This document shows, piece by piece, positions 12,810 to 23,399 of a stretch of 64,000 nt of DNA. Numbering within the stretch: the first letter of the stretch is position 1; each line of letters begins with the position of its first letter. A program made the translations under genes and the position numbers. The notes under the pieces were generated by a model. It saw nothing but the letters and a program-made list of their open reading frames with translations, was not told where the DNA came from and did no database searches. Source of the DNA: Takakia lepidozioides (lineage: Eukaryota > Streptophyta > Takakiopsida > Takakiales > Takakiaceae); the NCBI GenBank assembly GCA_030704615.1, contig CM060731.1, positions 65,638,756 to 65,702,755 on the forward strand, written 5' to 3'.

Positions 12810-14511
12810 CTTCCTTCCTCGCGTACGTTTATACCTTGCTATCGCAGATCTAGTGTAAATCGGTTTACTGATGTCTCCAGAACACAGTTGAAGAATGAGC
12901 AGAGAATATGGCGGAGAAGCTCAGACAACGACTGTGCATATTATGTTATTCTTTCCAGATATGCAGCCGTCCATTTTAATTACTTTTCTTGTGGGCCCAG
13001 TGGTCAGAGTATCCCTAGGAGCAGTGTCGGCAGCTGTTAAACCGTTAATCAGAACCTCATCAATAAACCCAATAACAAAGCCGACTTCCTGGAAGCATGC
13101 CACAGGATCTGAGGATGGGATTGCAGATTAAGTAAATGTATCTTTATACTACTACCAATGATCATGCGCACCTGGAAAGTTCCAAATGTGAAACGAATGT
13201 GGGGTTTGGCTAACAAGGATGACCGTGTATGATATTCCAAAATTTGTCATCAAACTCTCGTTCATTTACATTTATTTGTGTAAGACTGTGCGCCAAGATT
13301 TCTGGGATTCGCTGTTATTTTTAAATATTGAAACCGTTCTAATAAAGAACACGCCGTTTTTTTGGGCGACACACGTCAGACATCCATAACTGAATACGAA
13401 CAGCTGTACACCAATTGCTGGCATGTGCACTAATAAGGGAACGACTATGTGTAACGGTCACGCGAGAGGGAATCCGATGCTTCTAGAGACAAGCAAGAAC
13501 GCAGGCAATCCCGCAAGAAATCGGGAGTCACTGCGTTTTTCTACTTTTCGCGCTTAGAGAGAGAGTGGTAGTCAAGCTGGAGAGGGTTCCTTCTACAATA
13601 CGAAAGAGAAGAAAGTCTCTTTATTTTACTTCCCTTAGAGAGAGACGCAGAGCAAGAGAGCAAATGACGAGGCGTCGTTTGTTGGAGAACACAGGGCCAA
13701 GGCAGCAGGCGGTGAACGCGGAGACTGATTCACAAGAGCAGAACGGAGACTGAGGCAAGCGGACTGTGACACAGTCGGCGATAGAGTGCGCCAGCCTGTG
13801 GATGCAGAGATGACTCGCAGGGACACTGAATGAGGTGGAAGCACGAGGAACGCGAACCGGGAGAAGGTCCAGAAACCCTAGAGCAGACAGAAAAGAATTC
13901 TAGCAGATGAGAGGAAGAGGAAAGCTGCAGAAGGGGATCCAATTTCAAAACCTAAGAAGGCGCCAGTAAAGTTTTCTCTAACTTACATTCATTGTTGAAG
14001 ATCTGCGTAGAGATTGAGTGGAATGTCCCAGACAGGGATTGTCGCTACCGACCATCACAACGGTGTGATTTGCTTTCTACTCCTCTGCTAAGGGTTTACG
14101 CATAATGAGTGGGTGACTGACGGTACCATCAATCACATTGTTCAGAATCATACCAGTCTGTCTGATTGCCTTTCAAGCAGTCCTTCCTCTTCCCATGCTG
14201 GCGACGGTAATCACAATGGAGTCAATCTGAATAATCTGCACTTACTGTCCGCCCTAAACTATACTGAATGTCGTTGCCGCCAATCACTTACACATAGATG
14301 TCATTACACAACACCGATCCGGCAGGTCCTTATCTTTTGTGATTGTCGTTAACGCCGTTCGCTATCGCTCTCGCTTTTGTTTTGAATACGGCAGGATCAG
14401 CTTTGCTTGTGTAGATTGTGCTGAATTGTTTCACACCATTCATAGTGAGTTTCTTGGAGACAGAGTGATGGTCGTTACCGCCGTTCACTATTTGCAAATT
14501 ACTCAGTCAGA
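12810..14511. promoter_or_regulatory. Shared intergenic region between divergent transposase and ParB-box genes, copy A
   Basis: The 1.7 kb between the two ATGs must hold both promoters if the genes are active. A purine-rich GA tract lies near 13556-13566 and 13640. At 14269, 14344 and 14469 there are spaced GTCGTTnnCG sequences (GTCGTTGCCG, GTCGTTAACG, GTCGTTACCG), which resemble the core of the palindromes beyond the ParB-box gene in copy B. Their role is unknown. Confidence 0.4.
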
Positions 14512-15928
14512 ATGAATGGCATCGTGCAGAAAACTGTGAGGTCCAAGCCTACAGGATCAGAGGGGAAAGGATCTGGAGATGGGGACGAGTCCGGAAAAAG
14601 CTCAGAGAATACAGATGAAGCAGATGAATCTGAAGTGCACTACCTTGACAAGGTGAAAGAAAGAACTCATGTCATTCCAGAAGGTAAACTCTCAGGAGGT
14701 TATAAGGGGACATGCTCGTATCTGGAGGGCGTCTGGACATCCCTCTGTGCCGGATGATATCTATGCCTGTTGTGCGTCCACCTCTTTCCCATGACATAAC
14801 AAAATTGGAGAGTGATTTTGTGCATGGATATGGACTTGGTGCACAAGTTTTTTATGTGTCACTGACGGTATAAATGGGAAAAGCACATTAGTGTCTCCAA
14901 AGATCAGTGATAACTGGGATGAGTGCTGGAAAGATGCCAATGAGGAGTTCGAGCTGGGCCTCATGATGGGAAAAAGAAGACCCAGCAATTCTGCAACCAC
15001 ATGTTCTACGTCTGGGACGGCAACCACCGATTGCTGGCATGGATGGGATACATTCAGAAACACCATGCGAAAGACAAAGACAAGCATGTTGCTGTGTGGA
15101 GCAATGGTTTTGGATCCTGGAAACGACATCGCTAGGCTTCTTACAGCTATGCACGACGTGAACAAGTAAGTCATCCAGGAGATCATTCCCTCTGTAGTGT
15201 CTTATTAATCCCCAAAAATAGTGTTAAGAAATGCAATGTTTCCAATGTTTTGCAGATCGACAAAGAAATCGCATGTGACAACAAGCTTGGTCCACACACT
15301 ATTCCGAATTCAGAGGATTGGTCTGATGAAGCTGGATGATTTTCGGACAGTACTTCCACCCAATATAATCAAGAAGTGCGAAACGGGAAGAGCTGCAGGC
15401 ACTTGGTATTCTTTGACACGAGAGGCGTTTTCTGGAGTACATGTATGCGGTAAGCCCGAGTCTGTACTCAGTTTACTTTTCGAATACATGTTTGTAGTCC
15501 CTTTGGTGCTAATCACTACTTGAATCAATGCAGCAAGAACTGGCAGAGGCAGCTGAGAAGGGAAAATCCGAATATTACCGCACTACACCAGAGGAACTAA
15601 TGACATCAAAGGGTGTGGAAGCTGCAATAAAGAAGGAGTTTGAAATGCGAAGAACCAAATTGATGTCCGCCTTCGGAAAGCAACTTAGAGTCCAACTGGC
15701 ACTTCGTCTGCCCTTAGACATTCTGGCTCGTGATCCTGATGAAAATTGCACCGGCTGGCCATATCGATGGTCGACCCACAAACAAAAATAAGGTGGCTAG
15801 AGATATGGAACTCAGATCAAACAGTAAGGACTTGAATCGGTTCCCAAAGAGCACCATACACAAAGGTGGAAGGAATCAGTGATTTGGTGTTTGATAACTG
15901 GCTCCACAAGGCTACATTTTGGAGTCAG
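14512..15928 (+). pseudogene. ParB-box (DGNHR) protein gene, copy A, frameshifted and 3'-truncated
   Basis: Homologous to the better preserved copy at 61248-63130. It keeps an ATG at 14512 (TTG in copy B). Exons: 14512 to about 15164, 15256-15449, 15534-15928. The ParB-like box reads GNHRLLAWMGY in copy B; here extra or missing bases around 14650, 14875, 14975 and 15095 break the frame. In the third exon, codons found in copy B are replaced at 15690-15742 by about 52 bp identical, bar one base, to LINE sequence at 55275-55326 on the other strand. The final exon is gone: LTR-like sequence begins at 15992 inside the following intron. Not functional as drawn. Confidence 0.7.
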
Positions 15929-15991
15929 GTGTGTATTCAACCGTTTTCTTTTCTTCAAGTATGTGATGAGTATCTTATTTGCAATTCTGAC

Positions 15992-16435
15992 TGTCAAGTT
16001 AAATAAGCACAGTGTGAAACTAGCTAGAATAAAGCTAGTTATTTGTATTTAACACTTGGATTTAGGTCAAGTGTTAAATCAGGTGTCAAGTTTAGTTTGA
16101 CACCTGACCCGTCTTATCTTCACGAGAGCGGCAGTCGCGTAGCTCATCTCTCTCGAGTTGAGCCTACGCGACCGAGTCTGCATCGTTTAGGACTGAGTGT
16201 GCTTATGATTGGGAGTATAGGTTGTTGTGGGGTGGAGACCCATAGCTTGGGGTGCCCCTGGCTCGACTATTATCTTAACGAGTGATAGCGATGGATTTCA
16301 TGTTTCTTGTGTTGAGAGTGTGTGTCCTTTAGCTTTCTTATCACTCGAGAGAGATGACTCTATCTAGTTTTCCAATGCTAAGCTAGATATGATGTTTTGT
16401 TTTTGTTAAGCACTATTGTAATATGCTTGGTCACA
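15992..16435 (+). repeat. LTR-like sequence inserted in the ParB-box gene intron
   Basis: Begins TGTCAAGTTA directly after the last base shared with copy B and is homologous, in opposite orientation, to 27830-28248. Shared landmarks are ACTAGCTAG near the start, a TCTTCACG...CTCTCGAGTTGAGCCT stretch, GGGTGC and TATCACTCGAGA. A plausible end is TTGGTCACA at 16435, followed by GGGATCAGAAC, a weak match to the initiator-tRNA primer site. The far end of the insertion was not found, so no target-site duplication could be checked. Confidence 0.65.
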
Positions 16436-16570
16436 GGGATCAGAACAGGAGGCTTGAGATGCTGCTACGATTTTTGTCAACCTGTGGTTATATCTAAGAG
16501 TGGGGTGTGTAGGCTGCGCTGCTGACTGCTTGGCTGGAGATGAGGCCGTGCACCGCCGTAGGCAGGGAAG

Positions 16571-16920
16571 GCATCAACTGACCTGAAGAATCGAGCTGAT
16601 TCTGCTGCCCGCACCAACAAGAGAAAGCTGGAGGATGGTACCAACCAGGTAGAGAATCTTGGCTCGACTATCCGACAGCAGGCTGAGAATCTGAAAGAAG
16701 CTGTCCTTGGCTCCACATCCGATGCCAAGAAGGGTGCTGAGAGTAACGTTGGTAAGGCCAAGAACTCCACCGACTCTGCTAGCAAGGATTTCCATTCCAC
16801 CATATCAGACGCTGCGCAAACCATTCAGGAGAGGCAAGTGAAGCTGCCAGCAACGTCCAAGACGTTGTTTCAAGAGGGCACAGGAGGCCTTCAGAAGGGG
16901 GAGAGAAGAAGGTGAAGGAT
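16571..16920 (+). pseudogene. Exon fragment of an LEA-like, helix-forming protein
   Basis: One + frame from about 16571 reads as an Ala/Lys/Asp/Ser-rich amphipathic helix (RADSAARTNKRKLED, AKKGAESNVGKAKNSTDSA, DFHSTISDAAQTIQER) with no start and with the frame lost after about 16910. The composition resembles late-embryogenesis-abundant or apolipoprotein-like helical proteins; I cannot name it. It lies just inside the LTR-like sequence, and its other neighbour is the CSI1-type fragment, so it may have been carried here by a retroelement. Confidence 0.45.
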
Positions 16921-17104
16921 TTGGTAGCAAAGATATGAGCGCACATCGTGAGGCATTACGCAGGCTGGTGGAGTGCATGGGTTCTTCAAAACAAGTGCTC
17001 CAGGCCAGTTCCAAAAATAGAGCAATCCACGAAAGAAAAACCAGTGTCCATGCGAGATTCGTTCTTCTTCTGTGTAGTCAGTGAACCGAAGGTATCCGCC
17101 ACTG

Positions 17105-17285
17105 CGTGCAGCTTGCATCCTCTGTATAGGGAGCGGCCATTGCCAAGATGAAATCGATAGAGCCCGAATAATTTCACTCGAGGCATACTCTTGAATGGTA
17201 TGGTTTGAAAAGACAAGCTTGATCAATGTAGCAGCTTGCCCTACAGTTTCCGAATTGCTTGAGGCCAGGAGCTCTTGTACCACCT
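17105..17285 (-). pseudogene. CSI1-type armadillo gene, downstream fragment
   Basis: Reading minus from 17285: VVQELLASSNSETVGQA, then a LIKLVFSNHTIQEYASSE stretch. This matches the armadillo repeats of plant CELLULOSE SYNTHASE INTERACTIVE 1 (CSI1/POM2), which links cellulose synthase complexes to cortical microtubules. It continues the frame that stops at 28249 after AVAEAGGIQ, so the two fragments were one coding region before the element at 17286-28248 entered. The match fades after about 17105. Confidence 0.7.
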
Positions 17286-17473
17286 TGTCGTGCGCATACA
17301 TATCGCTACACAACTACATCGCTGTCCAAAACCACACAACACATGTGCACACCACACACTAGTATACTACTAGTCCACCACTAGTCCAGCCACTAGTCCA
17401 ACCACTAGGCTACAACTAGTCAGTCACTAGGCTGCCATTATGCTGCCCACTATGGCAGTCACTAGTCCACACA
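17286..17473 (-). repeat. Short terminal repeat next to a polypurine tract
   Basis: Minus-strand reading starts TGTGTGGACTAG right after GGGGGCGAT (a polypurine tract at about 17474-17488) and ends GCGCACGACA. The inner half is made of CACTAGTCCA-type short repeats. The same sequence occurs inverted at 28998-29185, and an 85-bp relative follows the same tract at 51859-51943. Position and tract fit the start of a 3' LTR. Confidence 0.65.
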
Positions 17474-17733
17474 ATCGCCCCCCTAGCTGGTGCTTAGGTC
17501 CCTCTAAGTCCAGGTAGCCACAAGATGTGATAGTGACCATAGCCTCACTAAGTCCTCCACCATTATCCCTACTACACTCAAACTCGATAGATCAAGAGGC
17601 CGGGTGCAAGAGTTGCCCCATCGTTAGTCGCCGTCTTGCAACCTGTGAACTTGAGCTTGGGATCTCATGTATTGACTCCTATGAGCTTGGCCTCCCATGT
17701 CTTGTTAGCTGCCTCCAGTCATGTCCACTGCCA

Positions 17734-17979
17734 CTATCCCAAGCAGTGTGGACACAACCAATCTCCGTCAGGAACCTTCTCAAGAGGTGGTGTCAAGCAT
17801 CCCATATGCCAACCCCTTGAGCACCGATCACACACCAGCATGGTGGCTGCCCCTTTGGCAGACCCACAGAGCATGCACCTCAAACCTGCAGGTACCACTG
17901 CCAAGTTTGGGTCAACTCTGCCATCGACATTGGGAAGGTGACATGGCGCACAATTACGCACATGGTCCTTCCAAGTCAT
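17734..17979 (-). CDS. C-terminal PHD finger of the retroelement polyprotein
   Basis: The last 80 or so residues of pol form a C4-H-C3 zinc finger: CMLC, then VCDRC, GWHMGC and WLCPHC, with stop right after the last Cys-His-Cys-Leu-Gly. An extra Cys pair (NCAPCHLP) precedes it. The TPPLEKVPDGDW linker resembles PHD fingers of the BAZ/DPF/KDM5-PHD1 type, which bind the unmodified H3 N-terminus; binding here is inference. It is separated from the integrase C-terminus by one frameshift (a G fewer than in the copy at 52450-52470). The same finger ends the fragment at 51859-52753, so it is a fixed part of the family. Probable role: tethering the integration complex to chromatin. Confidence 0.85.
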   Translation of the reverse strand: MTWKDHVRNCAPCHLPNVDGRVDPNLAVVPAGLRCMLCGSAKGAATMLVCDRCSRGWHMGCLTPPLEKVPDGDWLCPHCLG

Positions 17980-19170
17980 GCCATCCCGACCCTCAAGATC
18001 AGGACCCCTGAGGGCAACACCTCTCGAACCCTCAGAATAACACGCCCTGCAGTAGTAACATCCAGAGTCGTAGGAGCAGTCTGCTGCAAATAAACATAGT
18101 CACCAGGGCTAAACCTCCGAACCCCAGGACGATATCCTCCACCACGTATAGTGGCATACCTCAACGTATCACGGTGCTGTGCAATGGCAAGGTTCTCAAA
18201 AGCCATGGGCATGACTTTCTTGAACAACTCTGCACGCTGATCACATGCACGTACCCACACGTCCGGATCGTCAAGGTTAAGGACTTGAGCAGTGTCCCTA
18301 CGAATGGCTGCAGGCAAATCCGGCTCTCGGCCAAAGAGAAGGAAATATGGTGAGAAGGAGGCAAGTGATGCTTGTTTGCTGAACCTGTAGCCCATGGCTA
18401 ACAAGGAACCTGAAGATCCCAATCTCCTAGGTGTCCCTTCTGCAAGCCATACTTGCGCAAACCCCTCTTCACCGTCTGAACAACTCTCTCTGCTAAGCCA
18501 TCGGCCTCAGGATGATCCCGAGAAGTGGTGCGGTGGTCTATCAAGGCTTTATCACACAAAGCCTGAAACTCCCCCAAGAACTCTCTCCCTTGGTCCGTGA
18601 GTACCTCAGCTGGAGCACCAAATCGGCTAAGCACACGATCCAAGAATGCATACGCAGCCCCCTCACTAGCCTTGTCAGGCAATGGAACCAACTCAATCCA
18701 CTTGGAGAAGTGCTCCACCATCACCAACACATATCTGTGGTGGCGCATAGTCAGTGGCAACGGTCCTGCGAAGTCAAGACTCCATCTGTAGCCCAATCCC
18801 ATGATAGGTAAAGGATGCAACTGTGGTGTAGGGGCGTTGAATGAAGCACGCCCTGTCACACACCATGCACCTAGCCACAAACTGTTGCACCTCTGTATGC
18901 ATACCACGCCACCAATACTGCCCCTGCAGTAAACTGTGAGTGCGTCGCACTCCAAAATGCCCCAACTCCTCATGGGCATGCCGCACTAACCGTGCACGCT
19001 GTGTGGGGGTGAGGCACAATCCTCACCCGACCATCCTCCCACACTCGAAGTAGGTGTATCCCCTCCCACTTGAACCTCTTGGCTCGTTGCAGGATCCGAT
19101 CCCTCTCCCTGGCAGTCACAATGGCTGCCGTGTCTCCCGTGCGGAGGTAGTCCAACACAGCCGAATCCTC
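17976..19170 (-). CDS. Integrase of the methyltransferase-bearing Ty3/gypsy element
   Basis: Minus reading. First an HHCC zinc domain (about 19000-18850): LVRHAHEELGHFG then CMVCDRAC. Next the DDE core at about 18800-18430: SLDFAGPLP (first Asp), EVLTDQGREF (second Asp) and GLAERVVQTVK (catalytic Glu). Then a C-terminal part (18422-17976) with FGREPDLP, a GDYVYL strand and VLPSGVLIL, typical of gypsy integrases. Frames change at about 18970, 18410 and 17985. It catalyses insertion of the element's cDNA into chromosomal DNA. The following PHD finger takes the place where chromoviruses carry a chromodomain. Confidence 0.85.
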
Positions 19171-19179
19171 ATGTATATC

Positions 19180-20708
19180 TCTGGCACCACCTAGCTCATC
19201 ACTAGCCTCAGGGTCCTCAGACACTCCGTCTACAGTCATCCCTGTTGTAGGTCCAATCTGACCTCCCGATGCCAAGATACACAAAAATGCAGATGCGTGC
19301 CATCCCGGCACCATCTCCTCGTCCGTCTCACCATGCCACCGAGCTCCAGTGTCATCCTGCTGGCTCATGCATGGATTGCGACTCAATCCATCCGCATCCC
19401 GATTGACCAAACCCGGTCGATGCACAACCTGAAAGTCATACTCCTGGAGTATAAGTGCCCACCGTGCAAGCTTCCCCGTAAGCTTGTCTGACTCCATCAA
19501 CCACTTGAGTGGCTGGTGATCCGTGACAAGGGTGAAAAGATTGCCGTATAGATAGCACCTGAAGTGTGCCACGGCCCACACTGCAGCTAAGCACTCTCCC
19601 TCATATGAGCTGTACTTAGCCTCTGCAGCGTTGTTCGAGCGGCTAGCGTAAGCCACTACGAACTCTCTTCCCTCATCATCCACCTGTGTGAGCACCGCTC
19701 CAAGCCCCAGCATGCTCCAATCCGTATGCAGCTGAAAGGGACGCCCCCTGATAGGTCGTCTCAAGATAGGCGCCGAGGTCAACCTCGCCTTGAGCTCTTG
19801 AAAAGCTCGTTCCTGCTCATCTTCCCACTGCCACTCCTGGTCCACCTTGGTCAGCTTGGTTAGAGCCTTTGCAATGGTACTAAATCCCTTGACAAACCGT
19901 CTATAATAGTTTGCCAACCCCATGAAAGCTCGAACTCGGCTCACATCCGTGGGGCGTGGAATTTGTGCAATGGCCTCTACCTTAGTCTGCTGTACCCCAA
20001 TCCTCCAGGATATCATGTGACCCAGATACTCAATCTGGTTGTGGAAAAACTTGCACTTCCCCGGATGCAACTTCAATCCGTGCGCTCTCAAGCGCTCCAA
20101 TACCACCTGAAGGTGTCTCTCATGCTCCTCCATCGTAACACTAAAGATGATGATGTCATCTATGTAGCACCGAGCAAAGTCCACCCCTGCTAGAATCCTA
20201 TCCATGACTCTCTGAAACTCTGCAGGAGCATTCTTAAGCCCAAATGGTAAGAACCGCCACTGATATAGGCAATCCTTGCCGTGCTCATTGATCCCCCAGA
20301 ATGCCGTCTTCTGCTTGTCCGCCTCCTTGATTGGCAACTGGTGATATCCGGATCGTAAATCCAAAGTGTGCTAAAGGCCTTAGCATGCCCGATGGCATCA
20401 AAGATCTCCTCTGGTGTTGGCATGGCATACTTATCGGACTTGGTCTGACGATTTACAGGCCGGTAATCACCGCACATACGTCTCTCCGTCCAATTGCCAT
20501 AGACATCCTTCTTGGCTGGCATCACTGTGGCTGAAGCATACTCTCCACCAGAGAGCTCCACCAAACCTGCCTCCCAGAGATCTTGAGTCCTCATCTGAAT
20601 CAAAGACCTCTCCATGTCACTGTATCTATAGGGTCTCCGAAAGATTGGCGTGTCAGTGGCCAACTCAATACGGATCTCTTGACCCTTCAGTGCTCCCAAG
20701 TCCTTCAA
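19180..20708 (-). CDS. Reverse transcriptase and RNase H of the methyltransferase-bearing element
   Basis: The RT begins near 20708 (IFRRPYRYSDMER, then CGDYRPVNRQT) and continues after a frameshift at about 20350 with MDLRSGYHQLPI, FLPFGLKNAPAEFQ and the active-site strand YIDDIIIF (about 20170). The tether and RNase H follow: FQLHTDWSMLGLGAVL, YSSYEGECLAAVWA, TDHQPLKWLM and HRPGLVNRDADGLSR (about 19390). RT copies the element RNA to DNA; RNase H removes the template. Sequence is the Ty3/gypsy type by motif order RT-RH-IN. The 464-residue frame 20364-18970 is the longest intact stretch in the window. Confidence 0.92.
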
Positions 20709-21179
20709 ACTGAAGGCAAAGCAATTCCTGTAAGCCCTCAGGAACCGCCGTATACGTCGTCTCTCTCCTCCGGTGACAATGGGTCCAATGTCAGGCTCCC
20801 AATTGTCCTCCGTAACTACAACCTTAAGTCCAGTGGGCTTAGAGGTAGAGGACGCGTCCCGTGGTTGCTATGCTGCAACCTCTTGAGCAGTACTCCCCTG
20901 CTCTCAGTCAATGACAAGGCATCATCCTGCCCCATCATCTCATCCTTGAGGACCTCCTCAACTCGAGAAGAATCCCCAACCTCATCCATCACAGCCGCCT
21001 TGGCTGCCAACTCCCTCTGAACCTCGAGCACCTCCCACGTGTGCCATGGATGCATGCACCCCGTGGTCCTCATATGCTCGCCCCCACTCACTGCCTGTAC
21101 CGTCTCGGTAGGCAGAGAGACCATTGAGGGAAGTGTATTCCGCACTCTGCGTTGCTCAGCTAGAGCCAAGCTGATAATC

Positions 21180-22112
21180 CAGGTCAAGCAATTGAGATCC
21201 ATTGCTTGCCCCAACACTTGACGACGTGATGCCTCAGAAAAGAGACGACACCGCCGTGGTACCAGTGGGTAAAACCCATTGCCCGCTCACGCTCGTCAGC
21301 ATTAGGCTCCACTAACTGCTGCAACTGAGCATCCCACAGGAGGCCAGGTCCACTATCCCGGAAAGCATGCGATCCTGGGAAGCTGAGCAGTGTAGGTAAT
21401 GCTGCTCGTGGTTGACCCACCTTGTTGACCACTGCCAAAGGCGAACGGTCATCGTGTCTCACACGTTGAGACTGCCTCCCTGTGTCCAGAATGTTATCCA
21501 CTGTGAGATGTGCTGGCCGCTGCACCCCATCAAATGCACGCTTGAGCAGTGCGGGTGGCATCATGTTAGTCCACCATAGCGTGGACGATGAGCCCGTGAC
21601 CCCACTGTAGCTGCATCTAGCAACACTGCTGACCCAAGCCACGACCGGACTTGATGCACACTGGCCATCACCCTGGCCCGAGAATCGCCCATCAGTGGCA
21701 CATTCTCCAAGATGTATGCTGGAGATACAGCTTGATGAAGCTGCAAGTGGCGCAAAACCCGCACCATCTCCCAAAACAGACCCGACCTCGAGTCTCGCAA
21801 TCCATTGCCATGCCCGGCTGATGAATGCCCTTGGCAGGGCCAACCTGCCACTACCAGATCAATGGAGCCAACCCGCTCCAAATCCTGCGCCCCCAGCAAC
21901 GAAATGTCTGCTGGCAAGGCCTGCTGATATCCACGAATTGCAGACACCGACAACAACTCAGGGTACCGCTGCACCAACTGAGCAACATGGCGAAGTGAAA
22001 CGCGTCGTGCAGTCTCATCCCTCTCCACATACAGGTAACGCCGAACTCGTACACCTGCTGTAACACAGCAGCCAATCCGGTGCTGATCCCCCAAACAAGT
22101 CCAGAAGACAAA
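21180..22112 (-). CDS. C5 cytosine-DNA methyltransferase domain inside a retroelement polyprotein
   Basis: Motifs in canonical order I to X on minus: I LLDLFGG with GTGLAAVL a frame away (22110-22070); an acidic VERDETARR strand; IV GWPCQG (21850-21831) with the catalytic Cys; VI LENVP (about 21715); VIII SRAHRPRY (about 21590), followed in another frame by WWTNMMPP; ERERAMGF (about 21290); X LGQAMDLN (21218-21191). The enzyme family transfers methyl from S-adenosylmethionine to cytosine C5. AHRPRY-WWTN recalls the DNMT3 motif VIII; PCQ recalls bacterial-type enzymes. It sits between protease and RT of a gypsy pol. Single-base deletions at about 22086, 22055, 21580 and 21230 break the frame, so this copy cannot make the enzyme if the sequence is correct. 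Confidence 0.85.
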
Positions 22113-22399
22113 TGCCTTCATCCGGAGACTGCCACACAATAGGTGTGGTGTCCAATGGAGACAATTGAGGTGGTCCTGGTGCAATCCCCACACTCTCCTC
22201 CTCTCCTGACGGTACAAAAGCCTCCACCCAGGCTTGTTGCACCCGTCGATCAGCATCCCGCTGCAAATCCTTGCTCGTGCCCCACAATGGAGTCTGAGCA
22301 ACCATGGTAGGCAACTCCGCCATACCATACATGTCATCCTGCTCTCCCGGAGGTGGTACATCCTCTGAATGAGCATTGCCCTCAAGCAACTCTCTAGGC

Positions 22400-23051
22400 C
22401 AACTCACTGCCGCTGTGAATGCTGCTAGTGTCGGCATCTTGCCTCGCTGGGCAACCGCAACTCCTCCTATGAACGTCACAGGGAGCTGCACACGCCGGCC
22501 CTCCCCTGACTGCCATGCAGGCCTATAGGAAGCTGACTCCTCCCAAAAATCCAGGGTGAAGCCCATGGGGTACAACACTGCCCCACCAACCAGGACATCG
22601 TATGAGACTGCGTCTGTCACAATGGCCTTGGCTCGCATCACTGAGCCATCTGTGTAGGGTGATCCGGCCGTAGTCTGATAGCCAACTCATGCCGTGTCAT
22701 GCCCCGAGCCTGCTCCGATCCTCCCAGAGACGTCTGTATCTGGAAAGGACAAGGCTCCATATCCGCCTCCGTGAGGCCCAAGCCTGCAATAGCAGCTCTG
22801 CCCAGCATCAGTGGCTGAGCTCCCGAGTCCAACAAGACTCGCAGTGGCCGGTACCTCTTGCCTGCCGGTCCACTCAAACAGAAAATGCCATCCTGGTTGT
22901 CTAACATGACAACTCCAGGTGTCACCATGGCGCGCTCAATGGCTGGCCTAGCTGGCAGCTCCATCAACCTGGCAGCTGCAGCTTGCCATGGCGCCGCCGT
23001 GGCAGTCTTGACCCTCAAATCCGAGGATCCCTCCGGCACTACACCTCCCAC
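22400..23051 (-). CDS. Retropepsin-type protease and linker of the same element
   Basis: The frame 23051-22638 carries the aspartic protease signature VLLDSGAQPLMLG (about 22840-22800). The frame then shifts by one and continues AIVTDAVSYDVLVGGAVLYP, the second half of the retropepsin fold, into a linker of unknown function (to about 22130) leading to the methyltransferase domain. The protease would release gag and pol products. Confidence 0.75.
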
Positions 23052-23399
23052 TATCTCCGCAGAAGATGAAGTACCTCCCCACTCTCACAGAGTGTAGCTG
23101 CCAGCCTGAACACCTCAGCTGGTCTTACCCCCGGCGTCGCAATCATGGTAGCCGAGAACAATGGAGCCTGGCACACAGATGTGGCCGCTCCTAGCAGCAC
23201 ACTAGCTGCCGTAGCCTTGGCAACACTAGGTAGTGGTGCTACCCGTGTAGCTCTCCCCAATGGCATAGTAACCTCCGCCTCGGTAACAGTCGGGCGAGAA
23301 CTAGGTGCCATGGATGGCGTCGACACTGTCTCCGCCAATGTGAATGACTGAGGAAGCCTAGCCTGACGGCTTGCCTCCCACGCTGTGGATCCAACTCCA

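Larger units (their letters stand above)
1..15991 (+). repeat. Segmental duplication, copy A (left edge outside the window)
   Basis: This block is repeated in direct orientation at 40094-62771. Base 1 here equals base 40094, and long stretches (for example 1-5500) are nearly identical with scattered 1-5 bp indels. The last shared bases are the GCAATTCTGAC at 15981-15991; copy B continues into a splice acceptor there, whereas copy A continues into LTR-like sequence. Large differences from copy B are 6908-7659 (different sequence), loss of 1.5 kb of the LINE at 9109/9110, and lack of the copy B segments 45611-45778 and 46266-46511. It could be a true tandem duplication or two haplotypes placed in series by the assembler. 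Confidence 0.95.

Noticed and set aside
13440-13560. Terminal inverted repeat of the MULE
   Set aside because: No sequence near here is repeated in inverted form near 9100-9430 or downstream of the ParB-box gene by eye, so no TIR is claimed.
14512-14757. A stand-alone short protein starting at 14512
   Set aside because: It is the first part of the ParB-box gene; the stop arises from a 4-bp insertion absent from copy B.
17734-17979. PHD finger as an exon of a host chromatin gene
   Set aside because: It lies in the same reading direction directly after gypsy integrase, and the copy at 52206-52505 is fused to integrase in frame.
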